Part shown: positions 33,913-46,939 of the stretch, piece after piece
How positions within the stretch are numbered: position 1 is the stretch's first letter
Layout of the letters: each line of letters starts with the position of its first letter
Assembly: GCA_003024785.1 (NCBI GenBank)
Contig: PUQB01000092.1
Span: 305,001-369,000 of the forward strand
Direction of reading: 5' to 3'
Length of the DNA: 64,000 bases
Source: Selaginella tamariscina
Lineage: Eukaryota; Streptophyta; Lycopodiopsida; Selaginellales; Selaginellaceae
Translations under genes and position numbers: made by a program
Notes under the pieces: model-generated
Told to the model about the DNA's origin: nothing
What the model saw: the letters and a program-made list of their open reading frames with translations, nothing else
The model's database searches: none

Positions 33913-36900
33913 AAAAGAATTCCCATTTTCTTGTCTCGTAGAATGCATAGAGTACGAGCTCACGTCCGTATAAGAAGAGTCTTCCGGGAGCATCATCCAG
34001 CCTGCAGCCTTGCTCTCTTCGTGCTTGAGAATATGCTTCACATATTGAAAAGCAGATGCCACCAGATTACGCTCAAGAGCATTGAGCTGGAATGTATACA
34101 GCTTGCGGTCTCCAACGAGCCTCTTGAACTTGTGTACTACGTATGTGTATGCTTGTTGTGCTTGTGTAGAGTGTGGAACACCAACCGGACTGAAATACAA
34201 GGTGCACAAGATACTTTCAATATGTTATACATGTTATTTATACACATGGCTTTCTCATGATAGACCAAACAATATGGCAATACACCTGTAAGTTTAGAAA
34301 TGCCTGATATACATATACATATATCCATACAAACAGATCTATATGTGAATGTTGCTCGGAAATTTGTGTATATGATTAGTTCTGTTAAGTAGGTGTACTG
34401 TCATTATTAATACATAGGTATTAATACATAGGTATCCATCATATAACATATATGTATGTATACAATACAAGAACGTATACATATGCCTAGTCTAACTTAT
34501 AAGTACAAGGCATTTTTATAATACATGCATATGCGAGTGTATAAGTATCGACACACCAATACACACCTGAAATCGGAAAACCAGTCGCAGGTTGTAAGAG
34601 GAACACCCTTCATAATCTTCTCCTCAAACTTGTCATACTTGTTTAGAAAGAGGATAAACGGGATGCCTTGAAATAGGGACGGGAAACGATGTCTTGAAAA
34701 AGCTCCTTACTCAGTAGCAGCTTGTTTTGTAGTACTCCATCGCTGTCCATCCACATTTGATCGAATTCACTCAGTGCCACACAGAATATCAGTGCCTTCA
34801 CGTCCTCAAACATGCCTAGCCATTTCCTCCCTCATTGAGCCCTATACCACCCACTCTTATCAGCTGGTACCTGCATGAAACTGTGTAAGAAATGTATACC
34901 TACACATACATGCACATGTACGTACATGCACGGCCCAGTAACACACACACACACACACATTCTACTACTGACCTGCAAATTGGAGAATAATCCACAGTAT
35001 CATTCATGGCACCCGATGTTTGATCTCTATCCGGCAGGGAAAATTCAATGTCCGCAAGTCCTGACCCCTGTGTCAATCCTTCAACATACAATATATCATG
35101 ATCCGCAGGCTCGTATTCATTGCTTGATAACTCCACCGCCTGAGAACCATAGTAAAATTAATATGTTTACGTTTGCACACCCACACGCACGCACACATTT
35201 CATCACATCACATCACAGGTATCAGTAAAAACATAGAATCACATCCTCATACCCATAACTCAATCAAATATATGACCAATCCTTTAAGTGCACACAGATA
35301 CAGACGCATAGCGTATATACACGTACACTCGTACTATTTAACTGTCTACACGCTTACTTTCTAGGAATTCCCCGGTAACATCTGGAAGCATATGAAGTTC
35401 ATCTTTCCTCTTGAATGTAGCTTGAATAGCAGGATCATGCCAAAGCTCCTCGACAGATGCACATATTCCGTGTAGCAGCAGGGAAGTATCTTTCGAGAGA
35501 TCCATCAGCTGTAATCTCCAGAAACCAATCTGCCAAGTTCTTCAGCCGTGTGTCCAGCGAAAAATTTCTTGGGGTTCCAAATTATGTCAAGAGTTTTAGC
35601 ATTGCTAAACGACCACACAAATAAAAGATGCATACTCAATGCTATGTACACTACACAAATAGTTATACATACCAGGTGTGTCCTTGTCATTTGAGGCCTT
35701 TCAGCTTCTCTTCTTCAAAGCGCTCACGGCCTTCTAAAGACGAACAAGACTTGTACATGTACGTTTGGATCATTTCTTTGTATCTGTCAAGTTCCTTCTG
35801 CTCAAAACCATTTTTGTACAAAAACTTGGCCTACATGTCAAAGCCATATCCATGGTGTCACAAAAGCGAAATTTACTATGAATCACTTACTGCTTGAAGA
35901 TAGTACTTCTGCCAGACCTTTCGTGACCAAGTGAAGTAGCTTGCTGACACTCTTCTGCTCCAAAATGCCAGGACCATATCGAAGTGACATTCACGAGCGT
36001 CTGCTCGATTAAACGACTACCAGCGCGGGGTGTAGGCAACGAAAATAGCGAGTACAATAATCTTATCGAAGCCTGCAAATAATAATGCTGTGTGTGTATT
36101 TTTGTTGTATGTGTGACTCCGAATTCGACGAGCCCCACCAAGGAAGGGTCCAGAAAAAAAGTGTGTGTATCTACACACACATTAACAGGGACTTACTTTT
36201 TCCCAAATGTTTCCTTGAATTGTTTTGTCCTTCCTCCATATAAGATCCATCCGGACAAGAAAGGTAAGTGCTAGGGGGGCACTGCACTCCTGCAAGCTTT
36301 TATAAAAAATAAAACACCATTACATCAACATAATCAACTGAAAGTTTATACCTTCAACACCTTTAACTCCGACTTTGTAATTTGAACGACAGTTTATAAA
36401 CACCTGTGTTGTTCCATTGCTTGCCTCTGGTTTAAGTTGCCCACCAACCTTCAGCTCTGCAGTAATAATGCTGCTCGGCTTCTCACCTTCCTGTTCAAAG
36501 ATTTAAAACTTCAGTGTGAGCATATGCTACTGATCCATAGATGTTTCTCTCTATACGTACACACGTATGAATGTATTATGTATGATAGATGAAGCTGCTA
36601 AATAATGATAATTACCTTGCCCCAGAATCCAGAAGTTTTATCATACCAGTATCTACCAGGCTTGAGTTTTGGAGGAGGAATACTGCAGCCTAGAAGCTCA
36701 GACATCTCTTGTACAGAGAGAGCTCTCCCATTAACGAACAGTTGCTCAGCACGAAGCTGGTTAGCTAGACAATCCTTCTCTGTCCGCATGATCTGCTGAA
36801 CTTCCAAAGGACTAAGAATGCCCCTCAAAAGCCTTGATGATTTTCCCAGGTAAGGCCGCCTCGACTCGTGTATAGCCTGTCCGATGCATTTCAAGCATTT

Positions 36901-37952
36901 CCTCCCCTCTGGCATTGACCCCATGACGACCAAAACACAATTCTTGCAGTACTTGGCCATGCATACCAAACACGTCTCTTTCTCCTGTAGAATGCGCCCC
37001 TTTTGACACCTATGACATTCACGTCTCCCTCGCACAGGCACCATAGAAGTCTTAGCAGTTCTCTGCACGATGAAAAGATGACATAATGTAATGTGTTGAA
37101 CATGCTGAGGAATATATGCACTTCAATACGTAGTATATTAAGCTTTGTCGTGTGTGTATATGCAAGTTATCACTATACCTCGTTAGGTGAAAAAACTCCT
37201 GGAGTTCTATCCTTCTCTGGCATAGACAGGGACCGTGGGGTGGAATGAAGATCCGAATTGTCCATGCTACTGTTGTTGTGATTCTCACCAAGTGAGACTG
37301 ATCTAAATGCCGCTGAAGGAGACTGCAATGCAGAAGCTGCAGCAGAGACCGCTGCGGAGAATTGCACGTTGAGTTCTTCGATCTCCGATGAAGAAGATTT
37401 ACGTGACAAAGTGTTGGACTCCGAGCCCGCATCCTTTTCCCTGAATCGCCCTTGAGAAGATGAAGTCTCAAAGTTGGCCATCTCTACCAGGCCTGTAACA
37501 GGAGAATCTGCAACCCGAAGCTCACGTATCAGGCTCTCTGTGCGTTTCCTGCTGTCTACTACCAACACAGCTGGCTTTGGTCTTGTGGGTTTTGATTCCT
37601 GGCTGTTAGATCCTACATTCCTTTCCCTGTTCCTGGGTCCGACTAACCTGTTGTCTAAAGGCTCGACTTTTGGCAGCGGATGCTCTATCGGGGGCCCCTT
37701 GTACTCGAGTGCGATCGAATAGTCTAGCTGCTCCAAATCCGGCATCGGCGCTCCTGGAGGAAGCATCGGACGCAAGAGATTCTCTAGCGACATGTTCTTT
37801 GAGGGATTATCCATTGCCGCCTTGATAGTCATCCTGAAAATCCCGCATTTTCAATGTATTTTCGAGTTCTGAAGTCTAGGACTAACCTTCCCTCACGAGC
37901 CGGGAAGATCTGCATCGCAAACTCCACATTCCGCTATTTGTGAAGACGCCAT
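33892..37952 (-). CDS. Extra-large guanine nucleotide-binding protein (XLG)
   Basis: XLGs are plant G-alpha proteins with an added N-terminal half that join G-beta-gamma in hormone, defence and growth signalling. Recognised in order: [13 protein letters not shown] (XLG N-terminal motif), low-complexity Ser region, the Cys-rich block with CHRC, CLVC, CKNC and CLKC (about 37010-36890), [47 protein letters not shown], a P-loop-like [38 protein letters not shown], a segment with [20 protein letters not shown] (switch I region), [30 protein letters not shown] (NKxD) and the C-terminus [18 protein letters not shown]. The start is uncertain. The first coding ATG after an AG is 37832 ([13 protein letters not shown]); an upstream exon from 37952 ([19 protein letters not shown]) could splice to it but needs one corrected base. 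The stop at 33892 could instead be a splice site. Confidence 0.88.
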
Positions 37953-38245
37953 GGCACTGTATAGCGAATGCGCCGCCGTCAAAACCTTCAAAAAGACCGC
38001 ATTTTGAATGGATTTTCGATCGGACAAAGTTCTACAGGTTTTAGGACTGACCTTCTTTCACGAGCCGGGACGAACCACCTCGATACAAGGGACTGTTTGC
38101 GAAGAGACCATGGCGCGCTCAAAAATTTCAATGGATTTTCGATCGGCAAACACCTCTACGGGTTCTAAGACCAGGGAAGATCCGAATCAGAAACAACACA
38201 TTTGATGCAAAGGTGTACGATTTATGAAGACGCCACGGCGATTGA
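37832..38245 (-). repeat. Tandem triplication of the XLG first-exon region
   Basis: Three diverged units of about 125-160 bp share, on the minus strand, GTCTTC(A/G)CAAA near the ATG, a CCCGGCTCGTGA block and a GTTAGTCCTA/GGTCAGTCCTAA splice-donor-like block, then CGATCGAAAATCCATT. Unit ATGs are at 37952 and 38111; the third has GTG at 38235. Only the unit next to the gene keeps the CGVC coding motif. Confidence 0.7.
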
Positions 38246-38983
38246 ATGTGCTTACCGGAGAGCACCGCCATGCTGCCGCCATAGCTCCGTGCTTCAACCG
38301 CTCGCTTGCAAGAACCCTAGACCTAGAGTGCCAGTACGTTCATCGATTCGGGCAGCAGAAATTTCTTCGATCTGTGCAGAGAAATGAGCTTGCGCGTTAT
38401 GGCCACGCCATATGGCCCATTCTTCTGTACGGTAGGTCATTTGACGAACAGAGGGACTAAATATGATTTAATTAATTTGACTTTGAAGTAGTGTCGTAGT
38501 TGGGATTTCTTTTGTCTTAACGTAGTTATTTAAAAAATTAAATTATAACATTGTCCAGTTCAATTAATTTTAATTTGATAGAAGAATATTTTGTTAATGT
38601 TTAAATATAGTGGTTAATATTTCGATTTACTAAAACTTATTAAACATTGTTAAAAGTATTATATTATTTTTATTTATAAATGCTGTCAATGAATGGACAG
38701 TTTTGTCCAATAGTGTCTCATATCCAAATATAATAATTTGTATGGGTTCATATGAAATGTACATATAGAATTAACTTTCAGATTATTTATAAAAATACTA
38801 ATTATTTATTTATAATTAAATGTCTTTAAATTTTATACTTTATATTATTAATTACAATTAGTTTTTCTTATTCAAAATTTAAGGTTAAAATTAAATTAAA
38901 TTAAATTAAATTAAATTTAAATCATAAATGTGCATCTTAACCATTTTACAAGTACATTAGTATTAAAACAAAAATATCTGAAA
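38246..38983. other. Intergenic, upstream of XLG and downstream of MATE gene
   Basis: 38246-38460 is GC-rich, with an unconfirmed 78-residue open frame on the plus strand (38224-38460) lacking family features; it is probably XLG promoter or 5' leader. 38461-38983 is AT-rich and carries a TTAAA pentamer run near 38892-38920. Confidence 0.45.
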
Positions 38984-39318
38984 CTAAACACTCACAGTTA
39001 ATACTTCTTTATAGTCATTCTTCAGAAATCTCCAAGGTCCAGTAGCGCTTCCAAGCCTGGATAGATACTATATACTTTAGAAATTTATTTGAAAGTTTAA
39101 CATTTATGTATAAAGTTATCATTAAGTATATAACATTAATATACTTATACACATGTTTATAATTTATCATACAAACCTCAGAAAGCCAAGAGCTACTCGG
39201 AGACACATAAACAGGGACAAGCCAACCCATATTCCTCGTAGTCGCAACCATAATGATCCCAAATAGTACAACCGACGATACTGCTCCTATGCTAACCTGT
39301 AAAATCGTCAGTAGACTT

Positions 39319-39397
<79 letters not shown>

Positions 39398-40814
39398 GAA
39401 CACACTTTTAGGCAAGTGTATACACATGTCCTCAAGTGTGTCTGTGTGTAATTGATACGAACACAGCAATGTATACATGTATGTGTACATCTGTACATAT
39501 ATTTGTGTACGAGAGCATATGTATTATAAACAGGCATGCACACACACACACACACACTTATAATCATAAAGACTTACTGTAGACAACGCAGAAAATTGAA
39601 AATCTGATCCTCCATAAAATATACCATCCAACACGAACGCCAATGAGTTGATAGCTTGTGTCCCAACTACAAACTGTAGAATCCATATTAAGATTAGATT
39701 AATTAAATAGACATAGTTAATAAATCACTCACAGGCATGAGCGTGGTCATTTCCTGGATAACTTGGTTATCATGTGTGAAAAGCCTCAACAGCCATTTGA
39801 AGCTAATCAAAAGAAGTAAGGTTATCAAAACACCAAAACCCAGGCCTATCTGCACAACATCGGTCTAAGCAACTTGAGAGAGAAAGAAAGAGAGAACCTG
39901 TACAACCCGATAAGCCGCAAGTTTAACCCGGTTGTAATCTGTTTTTACCAAAGCTTCCGCTATTATTGCCTTCAAACATATGGGTTAAAACATACATGTA
40001 CACGCACACACACATAGGGACATGTACACAGCATATATAAACACAGACACAGACAAAGTATCAACCTGTGCAGCAAGTGCCAATGAGTCAGAAAGGAGTG
40101 AAGCAGCTAACCAAATCTGAACGCATATTTGATGTGCAGCCATTGGAATTGTCCCAAGTCGAGCAGCAACTGATGTTGCAAGTGTCGTAGTTAACAATGT
40201 CCCCAATGTTCTAAGAAGCAGCAAACCTCCTGTATAATATCAACTATATAATGAATACTTTACATGGTATTCTACTGCCAAATACGGGACAGTATACAAT
40301 ATACAAGTAAATAGTACATATATAAGTGCTTACCGGATTTTAGAAAGCGGCCGAGAGCGAGGTCCTTCCTCCGGATGGGTAACAAAACAACAAATTTCTT
40401 GAGTTTGTACAAGAGAATCAAAAGCATAATATACCTACAATATTCACACATGAGGTTAAGTGGAATAAAACACGTATATAATTATGTACTTACTCTGATA
40501 TTACGGTGGCAGCAGCGGCTCCAAGAACACCGAGTTTGAGAAAGAACATGAGTAGAGGGTCCAAGACAATATGAACTACGTTCCCAATAGCTGTTTAAGT
40601 AAACAAATCCAATGCAATTTAATTACCACAGCAAATGTAATACCTTACCGGTGGCATACAGAGGAGTTTTGTGTCTTTAAACCCACGGAAAGCTCCCTGT
40701 ACAGCTAGAGAGACAACAACCGCAGGTGCTGCAAGGGAACGCAACACCAGGTATTGTCGAGCCGGTACACGCATAACAGAGTGCTGTTAAGTACTTGTTA
40801 AGATCTCTCTCTCA

Positions 40815-40853
<39 letters not shown>

Positions 40854-41407
40854 GTCTGTATTAACAGAAACTTACAAAAGGAATGCCCATGATATCCAGA
40901 ATAATGGAGGACGCAGAAATCAACAGTGTTGTCTCTAGTACACCGAGAACCGTCCCCAAGGCGAGAGAAGACGAAACTGCGGGAAGCACTAGTCTGGATT
41001 GTGGTAATAAACCCTCTTCAACTGCGTGAAGGGAAAATAAAATAAAGCTTAGTGAGATAGTATTACCTAGTTAACCACCTTCTGAACCGGAGTTTTCTAC
41101 TAATTGGTGTTCTTGGGCATTAACATTCTCCTCAGCTACGAATGAGGTTGTTATATTCAGCAATGGTATATTTAAAATCTTCGAAACCAGGTTGAAGACG
41201 GAGATAGAAACACCAACCGCTGCCACTTCCACCGCACCTTTTACAAGTGCATGTCAACGCACACGCGCACACACACACACACACACACGTGTACATACCC
41301 AGTCTCCCAATGAACATGGTGTCCACTAACGATGCTAATGGATCGGCTGCAAGACCAACTGCGGCGGGAAGTGCGATTTTCACAATCTCAGAGAGGAGCC
41401 CATCCAT
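38984..41407 (-). CDS. MATE efflux transporter, FRD3/DTX42-45 clade
   Basis: MATE proteins are 12-helix antiporters; this clade includes citrate exporters such as FRD3 and plastid members. The start MDGLLSEIVKIALPAAVGLA leads into DPLASLVDTMFIGRLG, the family signature. Later exons encode VSISVFNLVSKILN, TTSFVAEENV, QYLVLRSLAAPAVVVSLA, GAFRGFKDTKTPLYATG, GNVVHIVLDPLLMFF, LGTIPMAAHQICVQIWLA, ALAAQAIIAEALVK, GGSDFQFSALS and a C-terminus RLGSATGPWRFL ending at 38984. The last exon reads correctly only after a frame correction near its acceptor (about 39056). About 12 exons with short introns. An alternative upstream ATG at 41458 would add 17 residues. Substrate cannot be told from sequence. Confidence 0.88.
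39321..39393. repeat. (GT)n(GA)n microsatellite in a MATE intron
   Basis: About 40 bp of GT repeat followed by about 33 bp of GA repeat. Confidence 0.9.
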
Positions 41408-42317
41408 CGAATTGTGTAGGAGATATGAAAAAACACTATGAAATTCAATGTGAAACATATATATATCTAACTTTATTTCTTTTTAACTACGGCTACAATA
41501 AATCTCCTACTCTTCTACTCCACTCTATTGGGTCTCGCTACATGTGTGCGTATTATTATTAGATTAACAGATAAAACCTCTAGAGGTAGAATCAACAGAT
41601 GCACCTCGATCTATATTAAACTTTTATATAAAATATTCACCTAGTCCCACCGCTAAAGAATATATACCTGATTATGATTTTATATATTCGAAGTTTGACA
41701 TTTAAAAGTAAAAATAAGACCTCAACCGACTTTAATTTATTAAATAACACAGGAACAATGACAAGTATATACTGTATTGTCCTATATACTAATTTACGTT
41801 TATTGTAGCTCTAATCACTAATTCCCTTCCTGGTTTCATTTTTATAGCGACAGCAAACTTATAATATATATATATATTACCGGGGCGTTCCGTCGAGCGG
41901 GCTCACGATCCGTTCGCACACTCGTTCCTACTTGCTAACCGCGTTGCCAAAGAAACCCTACACAATGCCAAGAGAGGAGCCCTAGAGATATATATACATA
42001 GAGCAACCCTAATCTCACGTGTATACGTGATGCTCCACGTACTCATAAACCCCAGCATTCTTCATTTATCACCCTCGACTTCCTCTTGCATCGTCTTAAC
42101 TGCATTTTAATCAGTCTTCCCATTCACTTTCCACTATTTACTTCCAATACTTGTAACCATGTTTTTATTTTATTTTACTTGTTTTATGTTTACTAAAAGA
42201 AGCTCGCTCCTCTCGATTTGAAAGAAATTCAATGTGCTCTAGTAGCATAAACTAGTTAAATCAACACTGGTATAACAATCTCTAAACTTGACTTCATTTT
42301 CATAAGTTAGATGCACC
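41408..42317. other. Intergenic, MATE promoter side
   Basis: The stretch at 41880-42120 is GC-richer (CCGGGGCGTTCCGTCGAGCG, ACACGTGTATACGTG-like motifs) and could be a promoter or an unrecognised 5' exon. I see no conserved coding sequence. The rest is AT-rich. Confidence 0.45.
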
Positions 42318-42697
42318 TTGTAACTAAAATGGGCATGTTTATAAAGTTATTTAATTAGTAGTTTTTAATATTAAAAGAATATTTTTTAAAATAATATATG
42401 TTTAAAAAAAGAGTATTCTTTAAAATGTATGTTTAAAAATTGATAATATTATAGAATAGAAGGTATTAAGTTATATAATATATTATATTTAAGATTGTAC
42501 AAGCCTAATATAAAAGTTATTAAAAAGCATGAGAGGTACATTATATAAATATTTATGTTGTTATTAAAATACCAATATTTAATTATAACATTAATTAAAA
42601 ATTTGCAATAATAATAATATATATATATACAAAATCCTATATGGTCAATCTTCCATATCTTTTTATAAATTTATATAGTTAAGGAAACAATTTGGTA

Positions 42698-45603
42698 CTA
42701 TTTTAAAGAATTAATTATAATTATGAATATTAAATATACTATATTTTGTAATTGCTTTAAACTTAAAAGAAGATCATGTTTTATAAATATTAAATCCATT
42801 CGATATAGGTGAATGTCAAGAAGTGTTAATAAAGTAATAATTAACAAAATTGTAAAAGAATATATATTGTTTTTTCTAGGCATTCATTATACCTTTCGCT
42901 TTTTTTCTCATGTCGCCTTTTTTGCGATTTGAACCATACAACCTTTATTATTGTTTTTTTGTGATTACTTCAACTATAATTTAACATATCTAAATAAGTT
43001 GGTTATATGACACATATGAAATAATAAGGACAATCATCAGTTGTTGAAAATCCTTGCAACAATCAAAGTGTGAGGTTTGCATTTCTACATCACTATTGGC
43101 TTATATGTTACACACTCATTGATGTGGTTTCAATCTCCTTCGGGCAGGCCAAAAAGGATGTTGTAATTTTGTACTTGTGACAATAGGCTTTTTTAACTCT
43201 CGAACAACAATCTCCTAATAATTAACCACATGTTTATATAATAACCACATGAATAAGGTTTGGTTGTCCTTCTGGGAAAAGTGGCTTTTCATTCTCTCAA
43301 CTTTTGAAGAGTATTAAATCTTCTTTGGGTAATCACTCCATTTTGATGGTCGTAACTTATATTGCATAATAGATATACCATCTCTTATGAAAAAGAATTG
43401 TAATGGCATAAATGACTAGTTAAAGAATTGTTCCCCTTTTTAATATACTCTTTGAAAAACTTTTTGAAGTTTGACACTTCAATCACAAGTAACACAACTT
43501 TTTTTAAGATGTAATTTTTTAAAAGATTATCATATATGGTAAGTAAGTGCACTTGTCCATTTTATAAAGTTAACCTTAGTGAAGAATGCATCAATATCTT
43601 CATGAGTGTGACCAACCATAAGAAAACTAAGCATGATTATCTCAAACACACCTTTGGCAACAAGCATTAACAAGTATGCTAATATGTATCTAAAAAATAC
43701 AAGTAAGTATGAGCTTAAAAAACCCTTAACTAAAATGATTTACCTATTTTTGTTCTCGCATACACAATTGTCCATTTGTAAGAAAGCTTATTTGATGTTG
43801 ATGACATTTGTACCTTATCTGAGCTAGATCCCTCCACTGAACTAGAACTCTCAATAGGCCATCTGTTTTTTGTGTAGGCTATTGACATTGCCTTCCATAT
43901 TCCCAAGTAGCCTCAAGTGCAAACATGTTCATGAGAGCATTGTAAAAACTAGAGGTGTTGTTTCTTCACTTTGAGATCACCCATAGGACTTGTTTGTGAG
44001 TGGGCTTCAAGGTTTTTAACAATGACCCAACAATGACTAAGTTGCTAGACTAGTGTGGAAGTGAAAAATGTCCATATGATTCACAATTGTGTCCATGTGT
44101 TAGCACATTTGTTAATAAAATCGGAAGTTTCATGATATTTTCAAGTACTTTGGTGTTGCAACTAGCTTTGGAATGTTGGTCTTTAAATAATTCATCTTGT
44201 TATGGATCAAGCATAAGTATTCTGATGGATATAACACAAAAAACATGCGGTGTGCATAGTAATGAAATCGGCAAGTTTTTTGTGCAATTATGTGGGCCTC
44301 CATCTTCTTTGAATGGCAATGATCTTCACTAAGGTTTTTGCATAAGCCTTTGCAGCCTTCAACGATGTAGGAAAGCTAGAGTGTTTTGCAATCTCCACAT
44401 TTTAAACTGAGTATTTCATATGTTGTTGAAGGTACCAATGCAGATTATTTGAGCCCCATCAAACTAAGGCACTTGTTCACATGTTCACAATACCTTAATT
44501 GAGTAAAACCTTGAGATTTTCCTTGACTCCTGCATCTGTGGTATGGCATTTGTGAGGTATCCTATTTGCATTTGCCTTCACAAAAGCCTTGAGTATCTCT
44601 ATGATTGCCATAATGTGAGAGCAGGTTTTGACCAAGTGAGTGTTCCTATGTACTGAGGTGTGCACTCCATTTGCCACTCATCTCTCTAGTGGTAGAACGT
44701 GGTCTTTGGGATCTCGTATATAATGTACCAAATTTTGAAGTAGATGGTCACCTTATTAAATACCATGGATGTACTCTAATAACATGTGTTCAATGCCATT
44801 CCATCAATACACCCAGTTAGTGCAGCATATACAAACTCATGCCTTTGCTTTTGGGTGAGCTTACGAAAGGCATGTTTACTTTGGGTAATTTCATTCTAGT
44901 TCACCATCTGACAACACTTTTTCTTGCAGTAGTCAATCATGAAAATGTTAGCAACACTTGCTAAAGATGTGAGATTCATTTTGACCCTCTTGCCAAAACT
45001 TGCTGGAGTTGATTTGCAGCCCATGAATCTCCTTTTCCTTACTATAGGAGGGTTGTTACTATTATAATCCAACCCGAAATATGTTGAACTATTTGGCCAT
45101 TTTAGTTCAAATGTTCACCACCTCACGAGAGATCTAGGATGAAATGTGCCATTTGGTGAAACCTTTATCACAACTACACCCATGAAGTAAGCCCCTAATT
45201 CCTCTTTTGATACAACTTCCATTGGATTGATAGTTGAGATAATGCCCCTCCCAACTTCAATCTCATGAAAAAAGAGAATCACCTCATCCCTTACAACAGG
45301 CAAGCCATCATCTTGTGAACTTGTACTAATATTTATTTATAACTTTGCATTCTTTGTGTCAGCCTTAACTTCATCCACATTTCACAATATAGAAGTACCC
45401 TCTTCAAATTCTATTCCAAGAATCTTAACGTGCTTGTAAATAGTGTTCACCCAAACGTACACACACAACCCTTGGGCAATGTTATGATATGACGCATTAT
45501 CATCTTGAATTTCCATAGTTCCAATGCTAACTATCTCGTTGTTCTGAAGAATACATACTTTATCTTTAATATTAAACATATTGCACATAAATATTTGTGT
45601 CAT
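42698..45603 (-). pseudogene. Degenerate DUF7869-like gene
   Basis: Remnants of the protein intact at 60027-63145. The N-terminal VCILQNNEIVSIGTMEIQDD (45540-45480) and DEVILFFHEIEVGRGII (45290-45240) survive. So do the FYRR-type helix region, the HKCHTTDAGVKENLKVL block (about 44520) and parts of the SHGHTHEDID region (43600, now TLVMKILMHSSL-like with shifts). Multiple stops and frameshifts, including loss of sequence in the middle of the gene. Not functional. Confidence 0.8.
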
Positions 45604-45713
45604 TTATGATTTTTGTTTATGCAATATGCAATAAAATCTAAATTGAGGCTTAATATAGCAATGACATATAATTATATAAGAATAAATTCTCATGCTTAAT
45701 TAATACAAGTGGT

Positions 45714-45858
45714 GGCGGGATTAATCCCGTCCACAACTCTCTCTGACGGGAGGAGGTGGCGAGATTAATCCCGTGAATACTTCCCGTCTCCTAAAATTAT
45801 GAACAAAATTAATCTTGCCCACCATTTTAAGAAAAAGCATTAGCGGGATTAATCCACC
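45714..45858. repeat. Four palindrome relics upstream of the decayed element gene
   Basis: GGCGGGATTAATCCCGTC (45714-45731), GGCGAGATTAATCCCGTG (45758-45775), a GAACAAAATTAATCTTGCCC block (45801-45820) and GCGGGATTAATCCACC (about 45843-45858) are degenerate versions of the palindrome GGCGGGATTAATCCCGCC. Spacing of about 40-45 bp matches the intact array. Confidence 0.85.
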
Positions 45859-46136
45859 TCCTAAAATGGTGAGTGTAATTACACATTGACTTATTGCGAT
45901 GTGCCAATTGGTAAAATTACTTTTAGGATTTAAGAATCTATTAGAATTGCACTAAAATCCATTAAGAATTTATTTCGTTTACACATCCCTTTACTTAGAA
46001 TTCTCAGTTAGCCAAGATTTCATAAAGTTCTCGCTAGGATGGCTTCCATGCCTCCTAGAATGGTGGGCAAGATAAATCCTGGCTCGGGAATAGCACACAA
46101 CACACGCGTTAAAAACATCCAATTGTGAGCCTTAGT

Positions 46137-46173
46137 GTTTAGGGTTTAAACCCTAAACTTGTTTAGGGTTTAG
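46137..46173. repeat. Interstitial telomere-like repeats, partly inverted
   Basis: GTTTAGGGTTTAAACCCTAAAC is a head-to-head pair of plant telomere units (TTTAGGG/CCCTAAA), followed at once by TTGTTTAGGGTTTAG. Isolated TTTAGGG units also occur near 47151 and 47180. Confidence 0.7.
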
Positions 46174-46849
46174 AGTAAATGTATATTAAATTCATATAAA
46201 CGTGCATGGTTTTAATTTCTATGTCTTAAAGATTATACACTATATATTATATATATTATGTGCTATAGTTTTAATATGTTTTAATATCACTCTGTCATTT
46301 TAAATTACAATAGAGTAAAATTCAAATATATGTATACGATTTTAATGTAGGGCAAATTATAATTTGTATTTTTAAAAATAATTTATAAATCACTAGAATG
46401 ATTTATGATATTAATAGCTATTTGACTATAAAAATTCTTTATGCGTATTTTCTTATGCATTTTTATATGAATAATATACTTTTTATACAAATATTAAAAT
46501 TCAATAATAAAATACTTGCATTGGGTTTAAACCTTAAATATATATAAGGGTTTAAGCATTTATTGGGGTGTAGGGCTTAGTGTATAGGGTCAAGGGACTG
46601 CAATAAAGGATTTAAATCATAAATCAAACAATTAATAATATGTAACAATGATCATATGTCTAATGCTTAGAAAGAGGGGAGGAAGAGCCTCATCTAGAAG
46701 GCCCTTGTAAAGAGGGGCAACGATTACCAACAATGATCATTCTCAATTAATCATTTATCTCGGTAAATAAGCCAATATTAAAATTATGTGAACACTAGGC
46801 CCAGTTCGGGGGATTTGTTGCTTTTTTTTCAAAAGCGTCATGTTAAATG

Positions 46850-46939
46850 CATGTATGATTCATATGTACTATGTGTATATGACACATTCACACATGTATG
46901 ATTCATATGTACTATGTGTATGTGACACATTCACACATG
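46850..46939. repeat. Tandem duplication of a 43-bp unit
   Basis: The unit CATGTATGATTCATATGTAC..TGTGTAT(A/G)TGACACATTCACA occurs twice in succession with one difference. The region 46940-47170 continues with shorter TGTGTATGTATAT-like repeats. No coding potential. Confidence 0.85.

Larger units (their letters stand above)
42318..45880 (-). mobile_element. Decayed copy of the DUF7869 element
   Basis: Aligns throughout with 59531-63400. Similarity starts at TTGTAACTAAAATGGGCATG in both, continues through the AT-rich 3' region (GGTACATTATATAAATATT, GTCAATCTTCCATATC) and the whole gene, and extends to the first palindromes (45714-45858). The right edge is uncertain; palindrome relics continue to 49.5 kb. 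Many changes are C-to-T or G-to-A and several blocks are deleted. Confidence 0.8.

Noticed and set aside
38202-38460. Plus-strand open frames of 61 and 78 residues upstream of XLG
   Set aside because: No recognisable motif; overlapping frames in a GC-rich promoter-like stretch. I mention the region but do not call a gene.
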